DNA of 64,000 nucleotides from Plenodomus lindquistii (GCA_025504975.1 JANUWI010000003.1:1426001-1490000); one strand, 5' to 3'. Shown: positions 12,641-24,373, counted from the stretch's first letter. Notes: generated by a model not told the origin, from the sequence alone. Program-made: numbers and translations.

Positions 12641-13164
12641 GAAGGCTATTATAGTTTCTAGGTAATATTAATAGGCTAGCTAGTAGAACTATTAAAATAC
12701 AGTATCTACTACGTTTCTAGAGAAAATAGTAGACTCTATATACTATTAAAATATTACTAGAAAAGTATATATATACTATAATAGAGATTTATAATTTCTA
12801 GATACTAGAAGTATAGTTAGGTTAATAAAGTAAAAAAAAAAAAAATTAGAGAGTAACCTTGCGTTAAATAAATAAATAGAGTAGGCGTACTAGACACGCA
12901 GTTATAATACAAGCTAATAAAGCTATATATAGATAAACTATAACGCTATATAAACTATATTCTTTTTAACTTTACTACTATTCTAGCCTAGTATATTTAT
13001 GCCTCTGCTTATATAGGCGCGTATATACTATTATCTCTACTATTTAGTATATTTATATCTACTAATTTAATAGCCTAGAGTAGAATATATACAGGTATAT
13101 TAGGCTGTAGGTTACGTCTACTTACTTTAGCTTTCTACTCTATTAATCTAGTGTTAATATAACT

Positions 13165-13855
13165 TTTAGTCTAGAGGTTAAATAAAACTTTACGCGTTTA
13201 CGCTATTATAGGCGTACTTATATTACTTAATATTTCTATAGAATTTTTATAGCCTGTCTAGACTATAGAGTTAAATAAAACTTTACGCGTTTACGCTATT
13301 ATAGGCGTGCTTACGTTATTTAATATCTCTATAGAATTTTTATAGCCTATCTAGACTATAGAGTTAAATAAAACTTTACGCATTTACACTATTATAGGCG
13401 TGCTTATATTACTTAACATCTCTATAAAATTTTTACAGCCTAATTAGATAGAGTTATTTTAAACTTTACGCGTTTACGCTATTATAGGCGTGCCTATATT
13501 ATTTAACATCTCTATAGATTTTTTATAGCCTAATTAGGTAAAAGTTATTTTAGACTTTACACGTTTACGCTGTTATAGGCGTGCTTATATTATTTAATAT
13601 CTCTATAGATTTTTTATAGCCTGTTTAGGTAAAAGTTATTTTAGACTTTACGCGTTTACGCTATTATAGGCGTGTTTATATTATTTAACATCTCTATAAA
13701 ATCTTTATAGCCTAATTAGATAGGGTTATTTTAGACTTTACGCGTTTACGCTATTATAGGCGTGCCTATATTACTTAATATCTCTATAGATTTTTTATAG
13801 TCTATTTAAATAGAGGTTATTTTAGACTTTACGCGTTTACGCTGTAATTAGTTGC
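13165..13855. repeat. ~92-bp minisatellite, seven full copies plus a partial (copy 1)
   Basis: A unit of about 91-95 bases starts with ACTTTACGCGTTTACGCTAT and continues TATAGGCGTG.., followed by an AT-rich half. Starts are visible near 13190, 13280, 13372, 13463, 13555, 13647 and 13735, with a last partial at 13826. The CpG-rich half is well conserved because CpG escapes RIP. The equivalent array in copy 2 (45535-45945) has only four full units. Confidence 0.8.
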
Positions 13856-16800
13856 GTTTTATTATTATACTAGCCTGCAGTCTGCTTTCTAATAGCTTAT
13901 TAATAGGTAGAGATTAATATTTACATAGAAAGTAATAATATATCTATTAGGTATTATTTTTTATATACGCTGTAGAGTATCTAGTAGCTAACTAGTTCTA
14001 TTATCTATTATATATAAAGCTATACTAATACCTAGAGTAATAATATTAGTAGTAAATATAGATTTACTTTACTAAAACTTAACTATAAATTTCCTATCTC
14101 TAGTAGTTAGCAACTTTTTTTTAACCTTTTTACTTATATACTATATATAATACTACTAGTAAGCTACTATTACGCTATTACACTTATAATTATACCTATA
14201 CTTATAACTATACCTGCGTCTACAGTCTATATTATATAAAAAAATAGCGCTAGTATTAACTAGCTACGTAATAGTAATAGTACTCTAATTCTATTAGTTA
14301 CTAATTTATATAATACTAGTAGAATTAAGTACCGCGCTGTATATAGCACTAAAAAGAATCTACCTAAAAGTAGTTTTATTATCTCTAAGTTAACTATAAG
14401 CACTAGTTACTAGGTCTATATTAGTAGAACCTACTTTAATAATTCTAACTTACTTATAATTACTATTAACTATAAGCGTGTTGCTTATAGTATCTTTATA
14501 ACTTTTAACTATAATAAAAATAGCGCGGTCTTTTTAGATATAAATAGTACTTTAAAGGTCTAGTTCTTTATATATAGATATAATAGATATTAATAAGTAT
14601 TAGACTTTAAGCATTTTACTATTCCTAGTTTTCTAGGCCTGTATATTACTAAAATTATTATCTATAACTTTATAACTATATTTAGTATCTTTTTAAATAT
14701 TATCTAGCGTCTATAGCAGCAGGCCTATAGTAAGCTCTATAATAATATTACTAAAAACAAACTTAAAATTAAAAACAACTTTAAAATTAAAAATAACGCT
14801 AAAATTAAAGGTAGTATTAATATTAAGGACGACCTAGAGCTAAACTATAACTAGTAGAATAAAAGAGTTAAAAAGGTTTAAAATTTAGTTAATAAAAACA
14901 TACTAGAGCTTAATAGTCGCACCTATTTTAATAGAATATATTAAAAGACGTAAAGTAGTAATAAGAATCTAAGAATTATAATAAGAAATTGTAGTTGCTA
15001 ACTATATATACTCTAGATAGGCTTTGTTAGCAGTAGGTAATATAGAAATTAGAATTATATAGAAATATACTCTAATTACTAAACTATATTCTAAATAAAT
15101 AAATATAGAATAAGTTAATTCCTTAATTTTATATAGTTTATATAACTACTAAAGGGAATATTTAGCCTATAGCAGCGTGTATTAAGCCTAGAAAACTAAA
15201 GTAAAACTCTACTCTATATACGTAACTGCAGTAGTTTTAGCGCCTCTTTCTCTTCTCTACCTCTACTTTACTATACAACTATCCTTTTTAACTCTATAAA
15301 ACACTATAGACAAGTAAACTTTCTTTTTTTAACCTCTACTAGCACCTCTCTAGCCTCTACTTTAAACTTTTACGCCTATAACTTACGTAAGCGACATAGT
15401 TACGCGCTGTATATTTTATAGTTTTTATAGAAGCTTTTACTATTACGCTACTTCTAGTCTAAAACTACCTATTAGGTAGTAATACTTCTAAAGCCTAGCG
15501 TCTTTTACTTTACGTTGCACGCGTTAGAGATTAAGCTATAACTATTAAATTTCTTTTTAGCTATATATATTCTTTTTAATATTATTACCTAGTAGTAATA
15601 TATACCTATCTATATTACCTCCTCTAATATACGTTAGATATATTGCGCTCTTGCGTTTAAAAGCACGCTAAAACTAATATAAAGTAGTAAAATCTCTATA
15701 GAAGCTCTATAAAAGCTTATAGCACGCTGCTTATAAGCATCTTTTTAATTCTACTAACTATAACTCTATTAAACGTGTCTAAATAGCTAAGTAGTAAATA
15801 GTATTACTACTAGCGCTAAAAAACCTATAACTAAAATAAGCAGGCTGCTACCTGCGCATCCCTCTCTTTTAATATACTAAACTATATACTCTAGCTATAT
15901 TTAGTAGAAGCTATATATAGTAGATAGAGTAAAAAGTAAATCTCTAAATATAAATAGAAACCTATTTTTAAACATAAGTTAATTACTATTCTATACAATT
16001 CTACTATAACGCACGCTGCAATTCTAAACCTAGACTATATTATAGGCGCTAGTTTACTATAGTATATAGCTATTTAGCTTACTAGTATTATATTTAAAAA
16101 GGATATAAGTAAGTTACTCTAGTAAGTAGATACTATAAAGTAGGTATATGTTTATTATTATAAATACGCTAGATAATACTATTTCTAATACTACTAGCTT
16201 AAAATAAAGTTTAAATTAACTAGAGTATATAGGTCTAGCTTCCTCTAGGTATAGTTTAGTATCTAGATACGCTACTAGTAAGCACTTTTTATTTTAGCTT
16301 TACGCTGCTCTACAAAACCTATACTTAACGCGGCTGTTATAGAAATAATAGAAATGTTAAATAGAGCCCTAAAAAAGCTAGCCTCTATACTCTAGAAGAT
16401 TAATAAAAAGGTGTATAACTGCACGCGCCTAGTGCACTATATAGTAGCTAAAAGTATAATAGAAGAAGTAATAAGTAGTATATATAAGCTTATATCTATA
16501 TAGAAAAAGTAGCTTAATAAGAATCTAGACTGCCTATATATATCTAAACATTATATAGGTAGACTAGGTTATATACTAGCTATCTCTATTTCTACTAGTA
16601 ATAGTACTAGCTACTACTATAATAAAAAGAATAATAGTAGGTTATAATATAACTTGTAATAAGCTTACTATACTAATAAGTTTAGAGCACTATTACTTAA
16701 TAATATTAGTACTAGAAAAAAGAGGCTACTTTAAACTCTTTTAACTTAGTTTTAAACTATATATCCGCCTGCGGGATGTAGTATTCTTTTTAGCTAACTA

Positions 16801-17896
16801 ATAAATCTATAAATTAAATATTAACTATAACTTACTATTTTATATAGGCGCCTAAATAGTATTTATAGTATAGTTAGATTATATAACTCTAGTATTTATA
16901 AAACTAGAGCTCTATAATAAAGCGTATCTAGATTTTATTTGTATAATACTAGATAAAGGAGATAGTAAAAACGTAGACAGTTAAAATAAATATAACTATA
17001 ATAAATAAGATTCTAGTTCTATGCCTTCTCTATACTTTAATAATATACTACGTAGTATTCCTTCTGCCTAGGCTACATAATATAGCAAAACACTTTTTAT
17101 TAGATTAGTAGTATACTTATAGAATACGCCTTGCATTTAAACTACGTAATGTAATAAAGAAAATAACTTTTATATTTAACTATATATGTTTATAACTTTT
17201 ATACATTGCTTTTACTCTAAGCGAGTTTTTTTACTAACTACTTTATACTTTACGTATTCTCTGCTGCTGCACTCTACGTGCTTACTACAAGTTCTATTAT
17301 AATAAAAAATTAGATTAAAAAGCATCTACGCTTAGAGTAAAAAGATTACTTACACCTAGTCTAGTGCTTTATTACTGCTGTTTAAAACGCTAACTTAGTT
17401 AGCTCTAATACCTATATTATTAAAAGCTATCTCCTTATTTATAATAAGCACTTTCTTTTTAAATTAAAAGAAATAAAATATTAGCTTCTAAAAGAGGTAT
17501 AAGCGTACTTTTCTACTACTCTATATATTAGTAGTATAAATAAAATAAGTAATAGTCTACTTTACATATTAAATAACACGTAATAATAAATATATAATAC
17601 TTTAAATACTAAAGCTAATAATAATAGCGCTGTAGGCAATAGTACGTTAAATAATAGTACTATTAGTAAAAGTAATATAGTAGAGGTTATTAATAAAGTT
17701 ATAGCAAAGCTAGACTCTATAAAGCTCCTTTTATATAATATATTTTTATTAGACTTTATTTTAAAAGTGTATAAAGTAAATATTTATATTATATATAAAA
17801 CTAATATACTATAGTGCCTAGAGTACTAGGCCTATTCTATTCTATACCTATTCTGTAGTTAGTAAAATATTTTTAATAAAGAATCTAGTAAGCTAT

Positions 17897-18078
17897 TGTT
17901 GTAGAAATGGGTGCTCAGGAATAATCGGGAGATAGATCATTGTATTGCTAGCTAGGAAGAGATTGTACTATATATACCCTTGCTACGTAGGATCACGTGG
18001 GTAGAAGCAGGGGAGCTTCACGGAAGATTCCGAGATCAGGTGGATACAGCGTTGGCTGAGTACCGTGTACGTGCAACA
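17897..18078 (-). repeat. Copia 3' LTR
   Basis: 182 bp, begins TGTTGTAGAAATGGG and ends TACGTGCAACA on the plus strand. It matches the other LTR base for base by eye. Just inside it, on the element's own strand, is a G-run (positions 18081-18086 read CCCCCC on the plus strand) that fits a polypurine tract. Confidence 0.95.
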
Positions 18079-18285
18079 CACCCCCCAGTTACGGCGGATT
18101 GAGCTGCTCAATATCGGTGGTGTTGAGCCTTGTAGAGCGTTTGAGGCTGCTGTACTGTGAGATCCGGCGTGACTGAAAGTTCTGTTGCGTTGCTTGGCGC
18201 ACGTCGGAGGTAGTTGACCCGATACCGAGCCCGGTAAAATTGATTGTCGGCCGAGCTTCTGTTTTGATCCGTATCCATCAACACC

Positions 18286-19162
18286 ATGGCCCTTGTTAGT
18301 ACCCATATCCCTGTATCCTCCCACGCAAGGCTCCCTTGCGCTTGTAGATCTTCTGCTAACGCCATTTCAACGTAGTCCAAAGCCCAGAAAGCTGCCCGCG
18401 CCCGCGTCGCTGCTGCGCGCGCTCGGCGCGCTGCGCTCTCGCCCTCGCCCTCGCCCTCGCCCACGCCCGCTCCGCGCTTGCGCGGTCGCCCGCGCAAGAA
18501 GCGCACCCCCTCGCCTCCCCCGCCTGAGTCTTCGGGTGGGGAGACCTCTGAGACTTCCTCCTCCTCTGGGGAGTCTCATGTCTCCCCCAACCCCCCCGCT
18601 CTCCCCGCTCTGCGCCGCCCCCCCCCCGCACCCCCAAGAAGGGGAAGAAAAAGGAGGAGGAAGAGGCGGAGCGTGCTGCTGCTGCTGCTGCTGCTACGCC
18701 GGCTGGTGCGCGGTCCCGTCGTGGTGATCCCACGGAGGAGCGCGCTGTTCCCTGCTTGGGCTGCGTGCGCAGCGCCCTCGCACGAGGCGATGGGCGCTGC
18801 TGGGACCACGACGGGACCCGCAGCAAGAGCTGCTGGCTCTGCGCCTCTGGGCATTCGTGCCAACCCGTGTAAGTAGACAATCTCATTAGTTAAGTGAGCT
18901 TCGCTGATCCTAGTATAGCCCCGCCCTCGCCCTCCGCCGCTCCCAGGCGTTCATTGCCCTCAAGGCTACAGGGGCAAGTAAAGACGAGCTCAGGCGCCCT
19001 CGCCGTGAGCTCCGTCTGCTCTTGAAGGTGCTGAAGGAGGAAGAGGATGAGCTTCCTGCCTTCGGCGCGGCCCCTGCTGCCGGCGAGCGAGCCGGTCTTC
19101 CTTCACGACGTGAAAACGTCAAGAGGTTGATCGGTGAGCTCGTTGATGAGGTGATGAGGTAG
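18286..19162 (+). CDS. Antisense six-cysteine gene carried inside the Copia element
   Basis: Opposite strand to gag-pol, between pol and the 3' LTR. Model: exon 1 18286-18294 (CACC ATG G context), intron to 18375 with a TGCTAAC branch point, exon 2 18376-18868, intron 18869-18918 (GTAAGT..TATAG), exon 3 to TAG at 19160-19162. Exon 2 encodes an Ala/Arg-rich start, a Ser-Pro tract, an AT-hook-like RGRPRKK (18481-18501), Ser/Glu-rich and Lys/Glu-rich tracts and seven alanines. A cysteine module follows at 18753-18860: CX2CX11CX10CX2CX5C. Exon 3 is helical and charged, ending in a Leu/Val heptad-like segment. One fault: exon 2 changes frame inside a run of ten C (18618-18627). One extra C would restore 248 aa, so this is either a decayed copy or a homopolymer error. 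The cysteine spacing recalls, but does not equal, Zn2Cys6. Nucleic-acid binding is inference. Confidence 0.65.
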
Positions 19163-19273
19163 ATCTGGCTCCCCCCCCGGGCGCTGCTGCTGGGCGTGGC
19201 CCACAAATTCTTCAAGGACGGGCTTCGGCCCATGTATTATATTGTACAAATACAAATGGGGATCATCAAACAA

Positions 19274-22200
19274 TTACTTATCTTGCTCTGGTGATGTCGT
19301 GATCTCAGCTTTTGTGTCTTGTAGCCTCAAATGATCCTTGAAAGTATTGAAAGATTGTTTGGGGAGATTTTTGGTGAGCCCATCTGCTGGCATCTCGTTT
19401 GTGGGGAGGTAGCTGATCGTGAAGGATCCCTTTTCATATTCTTGCCTGAGCCACATGTTCTGTATATCAACGTGTCGTAGCTTTGTGGTGATACGTTCTC
19501 CCTCACCCACAACAAGCCGGATTGTTTGTTGATTGTCACAGAAGATCTCGTATGGCTCGGGTACGGGTACGTGGAGCTCCTGGAGGAATCTTCGGAGCCC
19601 CATTGACTCTTTGGCGACGTGCTCGAGAGATAGTAGCTCAGCTTCAGTTGTTGACGTTGTGACAGTTGCTTGACGAGCTGCTTTCCACATGATTACTCCT
19701 CCATAGAGCATAACAATATAGCCCTGGGATGAGCGTCGTGTCTCAACGTCGTCCGCAAAAGAAGCATCGCTGCATATCATGAGCTTTGAGTCACCCTGGC
19801 CGTACTGTATTGCGTGATACCTCGTTCGGTAGAGATATAGGATCGTCCGGTGGGCAGCTTTGAAGTGCTGTGGGGCAGGGTTGGTGAGATATTGTGAGAG
19901 TTTGGAGGCGGCAAACGCGACGTCCGGGCGCACCATTATAGCAGTGTACAGGATAGATCCAATCATCTCCTGATACTCCTTGATCTGCTGTTTGGTGGCT
20001 TCTCCGGTGCTCTTTTCCAGCTCAGAGCTCGGGAGCGGCGTGTCAGGAAAGTGGGCAGAGTCTGCTACACTGAACTTCTTCGAGATCTTGTCAATGTACT
20101 CGTCATGGACGAGTGAGATCGTCTTTTTCACTCGATCCCTGATCACTCGTATCCCTAGAAACCACTCAATTGATCCCTTGTCCTCTATCTGATATTTGTC
20201 CTTAAGAGTTGTTACCACCTGGTGAGCTTGTGTAACATCACTTCGGTGATACATGATCAGGATATCGTCAACGTAGAAGAGCAAGTAGATCTTCCGATCA
20301 GGCGTGTAGAAGAGACACGGTTCTTCTTTTGAGGCGATTAAGCCGAGCTGTTTGAGGGTTGCGGAGAGCTCCCGGTACCACAGGAGTGGTGAGTCGCGGA
20401 GGCCGTACAAGGCTCGGAGCAGTAGTACGCACTTGCCTGCGAGTTTGTAGCCATCTGGTAGCTCACAAACAACGTCGTCTTGGTGATCCATGGAGGCATT
20501 TAGGAATGCTCCAACAACGTCGTACTGGTCTATCTCAAAGTCTCGGTGAGCTGCAATAGCTATGGCTAGCCGGAAGGTGCGAGACGCGAGCGTTGCAGCG
20601 TACGTTGAGTGGAGCGTGTCAACAAGCTGGAGATCACCTCGTACTACTATCCGGGCTTTACACTTCAGGAAATATCCGTCTTTGTCAAGCTTGTAAGTGA
20701 ATACCCATTTGAGAGGGAGCGGCCGCTTTTGAGCTGCGGAGCGCTCTATAATCTTCCAGGTGCCTTTGGAACGGAGCGTGTTGATCTCTCGGTCGCAAGC
20801 TTGGTAAAACAATGGTCCAAAAGAGTGTGTATGGAGATCCTTCCATTTGGTAGGGAGCTTTGGAAGCTCATCTCGGTGGATCCTTCCAATTTTTGAGTTT
20901 TGGGATCTGGTGGTCCCATGAATAGCCGCTCCAATCACTGCGTGAATGGTGGCGTGTTCTTGGTGAGCACGAGTGGAGGCTCTGCTCAAGAGGTCCTGGA
21001 GGAGATCCCCTGTATTAATCCTGTTCGAAGGATCGTATACAAAGTATGCTCCAGGAGCAGTGTTGCTCCCTGATGCCGGGGCATCAGGATCCTCCCCACG
21101 GACTCTCCTGCTCCTGCGAACAGGTGATCCGTCTCTAGGTGTTGTAGAGCGCGGAGGAGGTAGGCGTACTCGTCGTACAGCGGTGGGTGCTGCTTCAGGC
21201 GGTGCTACAGGAGCAGCAGTTGCCTGAGAGGCAGCTGGTCGTTGAGCTTCAGGCGCTTCATGAGGCGCTTCGTCAACATCGTGATAAGAGTCTTCCGAGA
21301 TCTCATCAATATCAGGTAGCGGGCCCGCTCCTACAGGATGAGGCTCGTCCCGTGGGCTGCTACCATGATAGCCAGGCCTAATAGGGTCAGGTGTAGGCTC
21401 TGGGGTGTACAAACCAGAAGGGCCATTTGAGTCCGCGTTGATCCTTTGTGACGCGCTGGCCGAGCGTGCCACCAACGGTGGGAGGGGCTCCTGCAGTGCT
21501 TGATAATCAGGTCGGCCATCCAGATCATTAGCTGCTGCTGTATCCTCTCCACCCCCCAGCTGATGAGCTGGGTTCGACTCATGTAGCACTACTCCTGTGT
21601 TGTCAGGCTCATTTGCAGCCTCAAGAAGTTGATCAAGCCAATCAAGATCTTCAGGCTCGTCCTCCTCTATTTCCAGCACCGATACTATTCGTTGTAGCTC
21701 TTCTGTTGCCTGAGGAGCCGGCTCCTCAGGGTTATAGAAGAGATCTTCATCGAAAGTGACGTTACGTGTGGTGATGACGGAGTTGAGCTCAGGGATCCAT
21801 ATTTTGTATATGTTAGATGATCTGTATCCCACCAGATATCCAATATGGCCCCGTGGAGTTACCTTGAAACTCCGTTTGTGACGCCCGGCTGCTCTATCTC
21901 TATTGAGAGGATAGGCTCTGCAGCCATAGGCGTAAATGCCGCTCCAATCTGGCCGCAGATCAGTTGTCCAAAGCTTAATCTGCGCCGGTTGATACCATTT
22001 GAACCACCCCCGAAACCATTGAAAGAGCGTCTCATTTGGGGACCGCATATCCTGAGCTCGGGATGGGCTCATGTTGTGTAGCCACGTTGCTGCTTCAACA
22101 ACATAAGGCCATAACTCCTCAGGCAGGTTAGCAGCGATCCTCATCTTGATTTGCTTTGTAACAATCTCTTTGCCTGCTCTTTCTGGCCCACCGTTTGGCT

Positions 22201-24259
22201 CATGGGTGTACGGAGGTGAGCTCTCGCTTTTGATACCCATATTTTCCATCCATATCTCAAAATCTGATGATCCACGCCAGGGGAGCGTTGCTGCGTCGTT
22301 GTCTTGCATGATAACGCAGATCTCGAGCTTGTACTGGGTGCGGATCATGCTCCAGAACGTTTTGAAGATACTGAGAATCTCCTTTACTCCCTTTCCCATG
22401 AGGCTATAGGTATGAAGCTTGCTGCTGTAATCATCCTTGATGACAAGTATCCACTGTTCCCCAGAGCTTCCCCGTGGCATATCAAAGAGATCCCATGATA
22501 CTCTCCAATACGGCCGAGCGGGCCGTTCTCGGGGCCTTCGTGAAATAACTTGGCTAGCGTGAGTTACAGCGCAGTGTTCACACTTCTTCCGTGAGATGCC
22601 GTTTATCCGCACACCCCTAGCGTGCTTTACAAGTGCTCGGAGCGCCTCTGGGCCGAGGTGGCCGGATCTGGCATGCCAAAGCTCCTCTGAGTCAGAGCGT
22701 GGGTAGGTGGTGAAGGATCTCTTTGTTGGAGCTGAGATTGTGCTCATGGCCAAGGAGTAGACGGTAATGGGCTTGTATTCTATGAAAGTCAAGTTCTGCT
22801 TGCGCATCAACTGGGCTAATACAACGCTCTTTTCGTAACTGCCGTATCGTAGTGTTGCGTCTAGTCCGAGATACCACGCTCCTTTGCTTTGGAGTAGAGC
22901 TTCTGACACAATATTGACATGGAACCCTTCCACCACTGCCACGTTGAGCAGCACCAAGTCCTCCGTACGCTCTCCGCGTGCTCCTGTGAGGACGTTTTTC
23001 ATCACTCGGGTGCCTGTTCCGGAGATCTGGAAGGACTGAGTGCCTGCTTCCACTGTGGAGATCCCTCTGCTCTTCTTGAAAGTGCCTGGCTCGAGACGAT
23101 CAACCGAATTGACTAAGTGGAGAGCGCCTCCGTTGTCCAAAATCGTGCTCTCAGACAGCGGGTGAGCGTCAAAATCCATGGTGCTGTATGCCCCATGTGT
23201 TGTTGTGGGTCCACTTAGTCGTGGATCGATAAGAGCGGCCTGAATTGCTCCGGGGAAGCTCCCGGATTCTCCACTTTCGGCTTTTCCGTCCTGCTTATCA
23301 GTGGAGCTCTTGGCCCTCACCGCTTTCTTGAGAGATTTGAATTGTGGCTCATTGAGACGGGCCAATAGCTTCTTTTTCTTCTCATCTCCCATCTTATACG
23401 GTTTGTCGGTGAGCGCAGCTCTTACTTGGTGGCAATCCTTCGGGCTCCACTTGTGATCTCTGTTGCAGGGACACGTGGCTGATCCTGAGGCTCCTGTTAA
23501 ACTGTTGTCTGTATCCACAGTGAGAAAGATCCCTTCTCCCCTGTTTCCAGTGCGCAGTGTATGTTGGTGGAGCAACTCAGAGTAGACACGGCCGATCTGC
23601 TCGAGCGTCAAAGTGCCAGTGGTGCGCCCTAGCACCCCATCTTCAATGATCTTTCGGTGCATGGATCTTGCCCAGTCAGGTGAGAGCTTTGGCGTGAGAG
23701 CGTCCAAATAGTCATGGATGGCGATCTGCCCTTCCACTTCATTTAGCTTGTACGCTCTAGCCTTCTTGTAGAGGAGCGTCCACTCCTGCTGCCAGCGGCT
23801 CGCGTTGTTGGCAGTGCGGGCCTTCCGCAGATGAGCTCGGTACTCAGCCCGTACCTGGTTTTTCGTGCTATCCTCGCCCGGAGCCAATCCTTCCTTGAGT
23901 GCCTTTGCAAGAGCCTGTGGAGTAACGGTCTCAGTTGCAACGATATCGAGAAGATACGGTTGGAGGAGATTGGGCTCAACCGTAGTATTGATCCACTTCC
24001 ACATGGCCTCAAGCTTCTTGCTTTTGATGAGCCACTGGCTCTCGCGGATCTTATACTGGGCTGCTTCAATTTTGAATAGCTCAATATCATCCTTGGTTGG
24101 GGAGTCTGGCTCATCGGGTCGGTCGTCGTGAGGAGCAGCGACAAGCTCCTCATCGGGATCACAGTATTGCCAGACGCCCTGATTCATAGCGAGCAGCTGG
24201 TACTGCAGGAACCAGTTGGGCCAGTCGGCTGGACTGTTGAGGAGATACGTGGTAGCCAT
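19274..24259 (-). CDS. Copia gag-pol polyprotein, intact (1661 aa)
   Basis: Single uninterrupted frame from the ATG at 24259 to TAA at 19274-19276. Order: gag-like region with a CPC..H..C cluster near residues 260-280; aspartic protease around residue 375 reading ILDNGGALH, where the family usually has DSGA; integrase zinc-binding region (LWHARSGHLG..CEHC); integrase core with RVSWDLFD, IMQDND and PNGGPERAGKE supplying the D, D and E; reverse transcriptase with KWVFTYK, the QYDVVGAFLN motif and YVDD at residues 1329-1332; RNase H with CSDASFADD, TTEAELLSL and FCDNQQ. Integrase before reverse transcriptase places it in Ty1/Copia. All catalytic motifs except the variant protease signature look intact, so the element may be active. 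The ~380-residue linker between integrase and RT is Pro/Glu/Ala-rich and likely disordered. Confidence 0.95.
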   Translation of the reverse strand: MATTYLLNSPADWPNWFLQYQLLAMNQGVWQYCDPDEELVAAPHDDRPDEPDSPTKDDIELFKIEAAQYKIRESQWLIKSKKLEAMWKWINTTVEPNLLQPYLLDIVATETVTPQALAKALKEGLAPGEDSTKNQVRAEYRAHLRKARTANNASRWQQEWTLLYKKARAYKLNEVEGQIAIHDYLDALTPKLSPDWARSMHRKIIEDGVLGRTTGTLTLEQIGRVYSELLHQHTLRTGNRGEGIFLTVDTDNSLTGASGSATCPCNRDHKWSPKDCHQVRAALTDKPYKMGDEKKKKLLARLNEPQFKSLKKAVRAKSSTDKQDGKAESGESGSFPGAIQAALIDPRLSGPTTTHGAYSTMDFDAHPLSESTILDNGGALHLVNSVDRLEPGTFKKSRGISTVEAGTQSFQISGTGTRVMKNVLTGARGERTEDLVLLNVAVVEGFHVNIVSEALLQSKGAWYLGLDATLRYGSYEKSVVLAQLMRKQNLTFIEYKPITVYSLAMSTISAPTKRSFTTYPRSDSEELWHARSGHLGPEALRALVKHARGVRINGISRKKCEHCAVTHASQVISRRPRERPARPYWRVSWDLFDMPRGSSGEQWILVIKDDYSSKLHTYSLMGKGVKEILSIFKTFWSMIRTQYKLEICVIMQDNDAATLPWRGSSDFEIWMENMGIKSESSPPYTHEPNGGPERAGKEIVTKQIKMRIAANLPEELWPYVVEAATWLHNMSPSRAQDMRSPNETLFQWFRGWFKWYQPAQIKLWTTDLRPDWSGIYAYGCRAYPLNRDRAAGRHKRSFKVTPRGHIGYLVGYRSSNIYKIWIPELNSVITTRNVTFDEDLFYNPEEPAPQATEELQRIVSVLEIEEDEPEDLDWLDQLLEAANEPDNTGVVLHESNPAHQLGGGEDTAAANDLDGRPDYQALQEPLPPLVARSASASQRINADSNGPSGLYTPEPTPDPIRPGYHGSSPRDEPHPVGAGPLPDIDEISEDSYHDVDEAPHEAPEAQRPAASQATAAPVAPPEAAPTAVRRVRLPPPRSTTPRDGSPVRRSRRVRGEDPDAPASGSNTAPGAYFVYDPSNRINTGDLLQDLLSRASTRAHQEHATIHAVIGAAIHGTTRSQNSKIGRIHRDELPKLPTKWKDLHTHSFGPLFYQACDREINTLRSKGTWKIIERSAAQKRPLPLKWVFTYKLDKDGYFLKCKARIVVRGDLQLVDTLHSTYAATLASRTFRLAIAIAAHRDFEIDQYDVVGAFLNASMDHQDDVVCELPDGYKLAGKCVLLLRALYGLRDSPLLWYRELSATLKQLGLIASKEEPCLFYTPDRKIYLLFYVDDILIMYHRSDVTQAHQVVTTLKDKYQIEDKGSIEWFLGIRVIRDRVKKTISLVHDEYIDKISKKFSVADSAHFPDTPLPSSELEKSTGEATKQQIKEYQEMIGSILYTAIMVRPDVAFAASKLSQYLTNPAPQHFKAAHRTILYLYRTRYHAIQYGQGDSKLMICSDASFADDVETRRSSQGYIVMLYGGVIMWKAARQATVTTSTTEAELLSLEHVAKESMGLRRFLQELHVPVPEPYEIFCDNQQTIRLVVGEGERITTKLRHVDIQNMWLRQEYEKGSFTISYLPTNEMPADGLTKNLPKQSFNTFKDHLRLQDTKAEITTSPEQDK

Positions 24260-24373
24260 CACAGCAGTGATTGTTGAGATTGGGGTATTGGTAACGATTG
24301 GAGCGTCTGAGCACCCGTTTCAAAGCGCTTCTATTGAGAAATAGAAGGATAAATCAAGGACAAAAAAACGCTT

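Larger units (their letters stand above)
5860..17896. repeat. RIP-degraded repeat, copy 1, left arm
   Basis: Very AT-rich, saturated with TpA and nearly free of CpA/TpG, with CpG kept in short islands such as CGCG. Stops occur every few codons in all frames, so no gene is intact. It is colinear with copy 2: 5560-7770 matches ~28490-30735, 9110-9790 matches 31890-31968 plus 41605-42190, and 10440-17896 matches ~42820-49290. Copy-specific pieces are ~7770-9110, ~9800-10430 and ~16220-16815. The last is simply missing from copy 2. The matched parts differ mainly by C/T and G/A changes, as expected if both were mutated independently by RIP. I could not name the original genes. Confidence 0.85.

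Noticed and set aside
13165..13855. Regular repeats that could suggest a CRISPR-like array
   Set aside because: The organism is a fungus, the units are contiguous minisatellite copies without unique spacers, and the array is duplicated with the block.
5860..17896. Mitochondrial DNA insertion or centromere as the source of AT-rich DNA
   Set aside because: The TpA bias with retained CpG and C/T, G/A differences between paired copies fits RIP. No mitochondrial gene is recognisable, and a block that splits a gene and has normal genes within 1 kb is a poor centromere candidate, though centromere chromatin cannot be excluded from sequence.
18356..18886. Minus-strand Arg/Ser-rich frames inside the Copia 3' region
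   Set aside because: They are complements of the plus-strand antisense gene, whose introns, start context and cysteine module make a better model. The GC-rich composition keeps all frames open.
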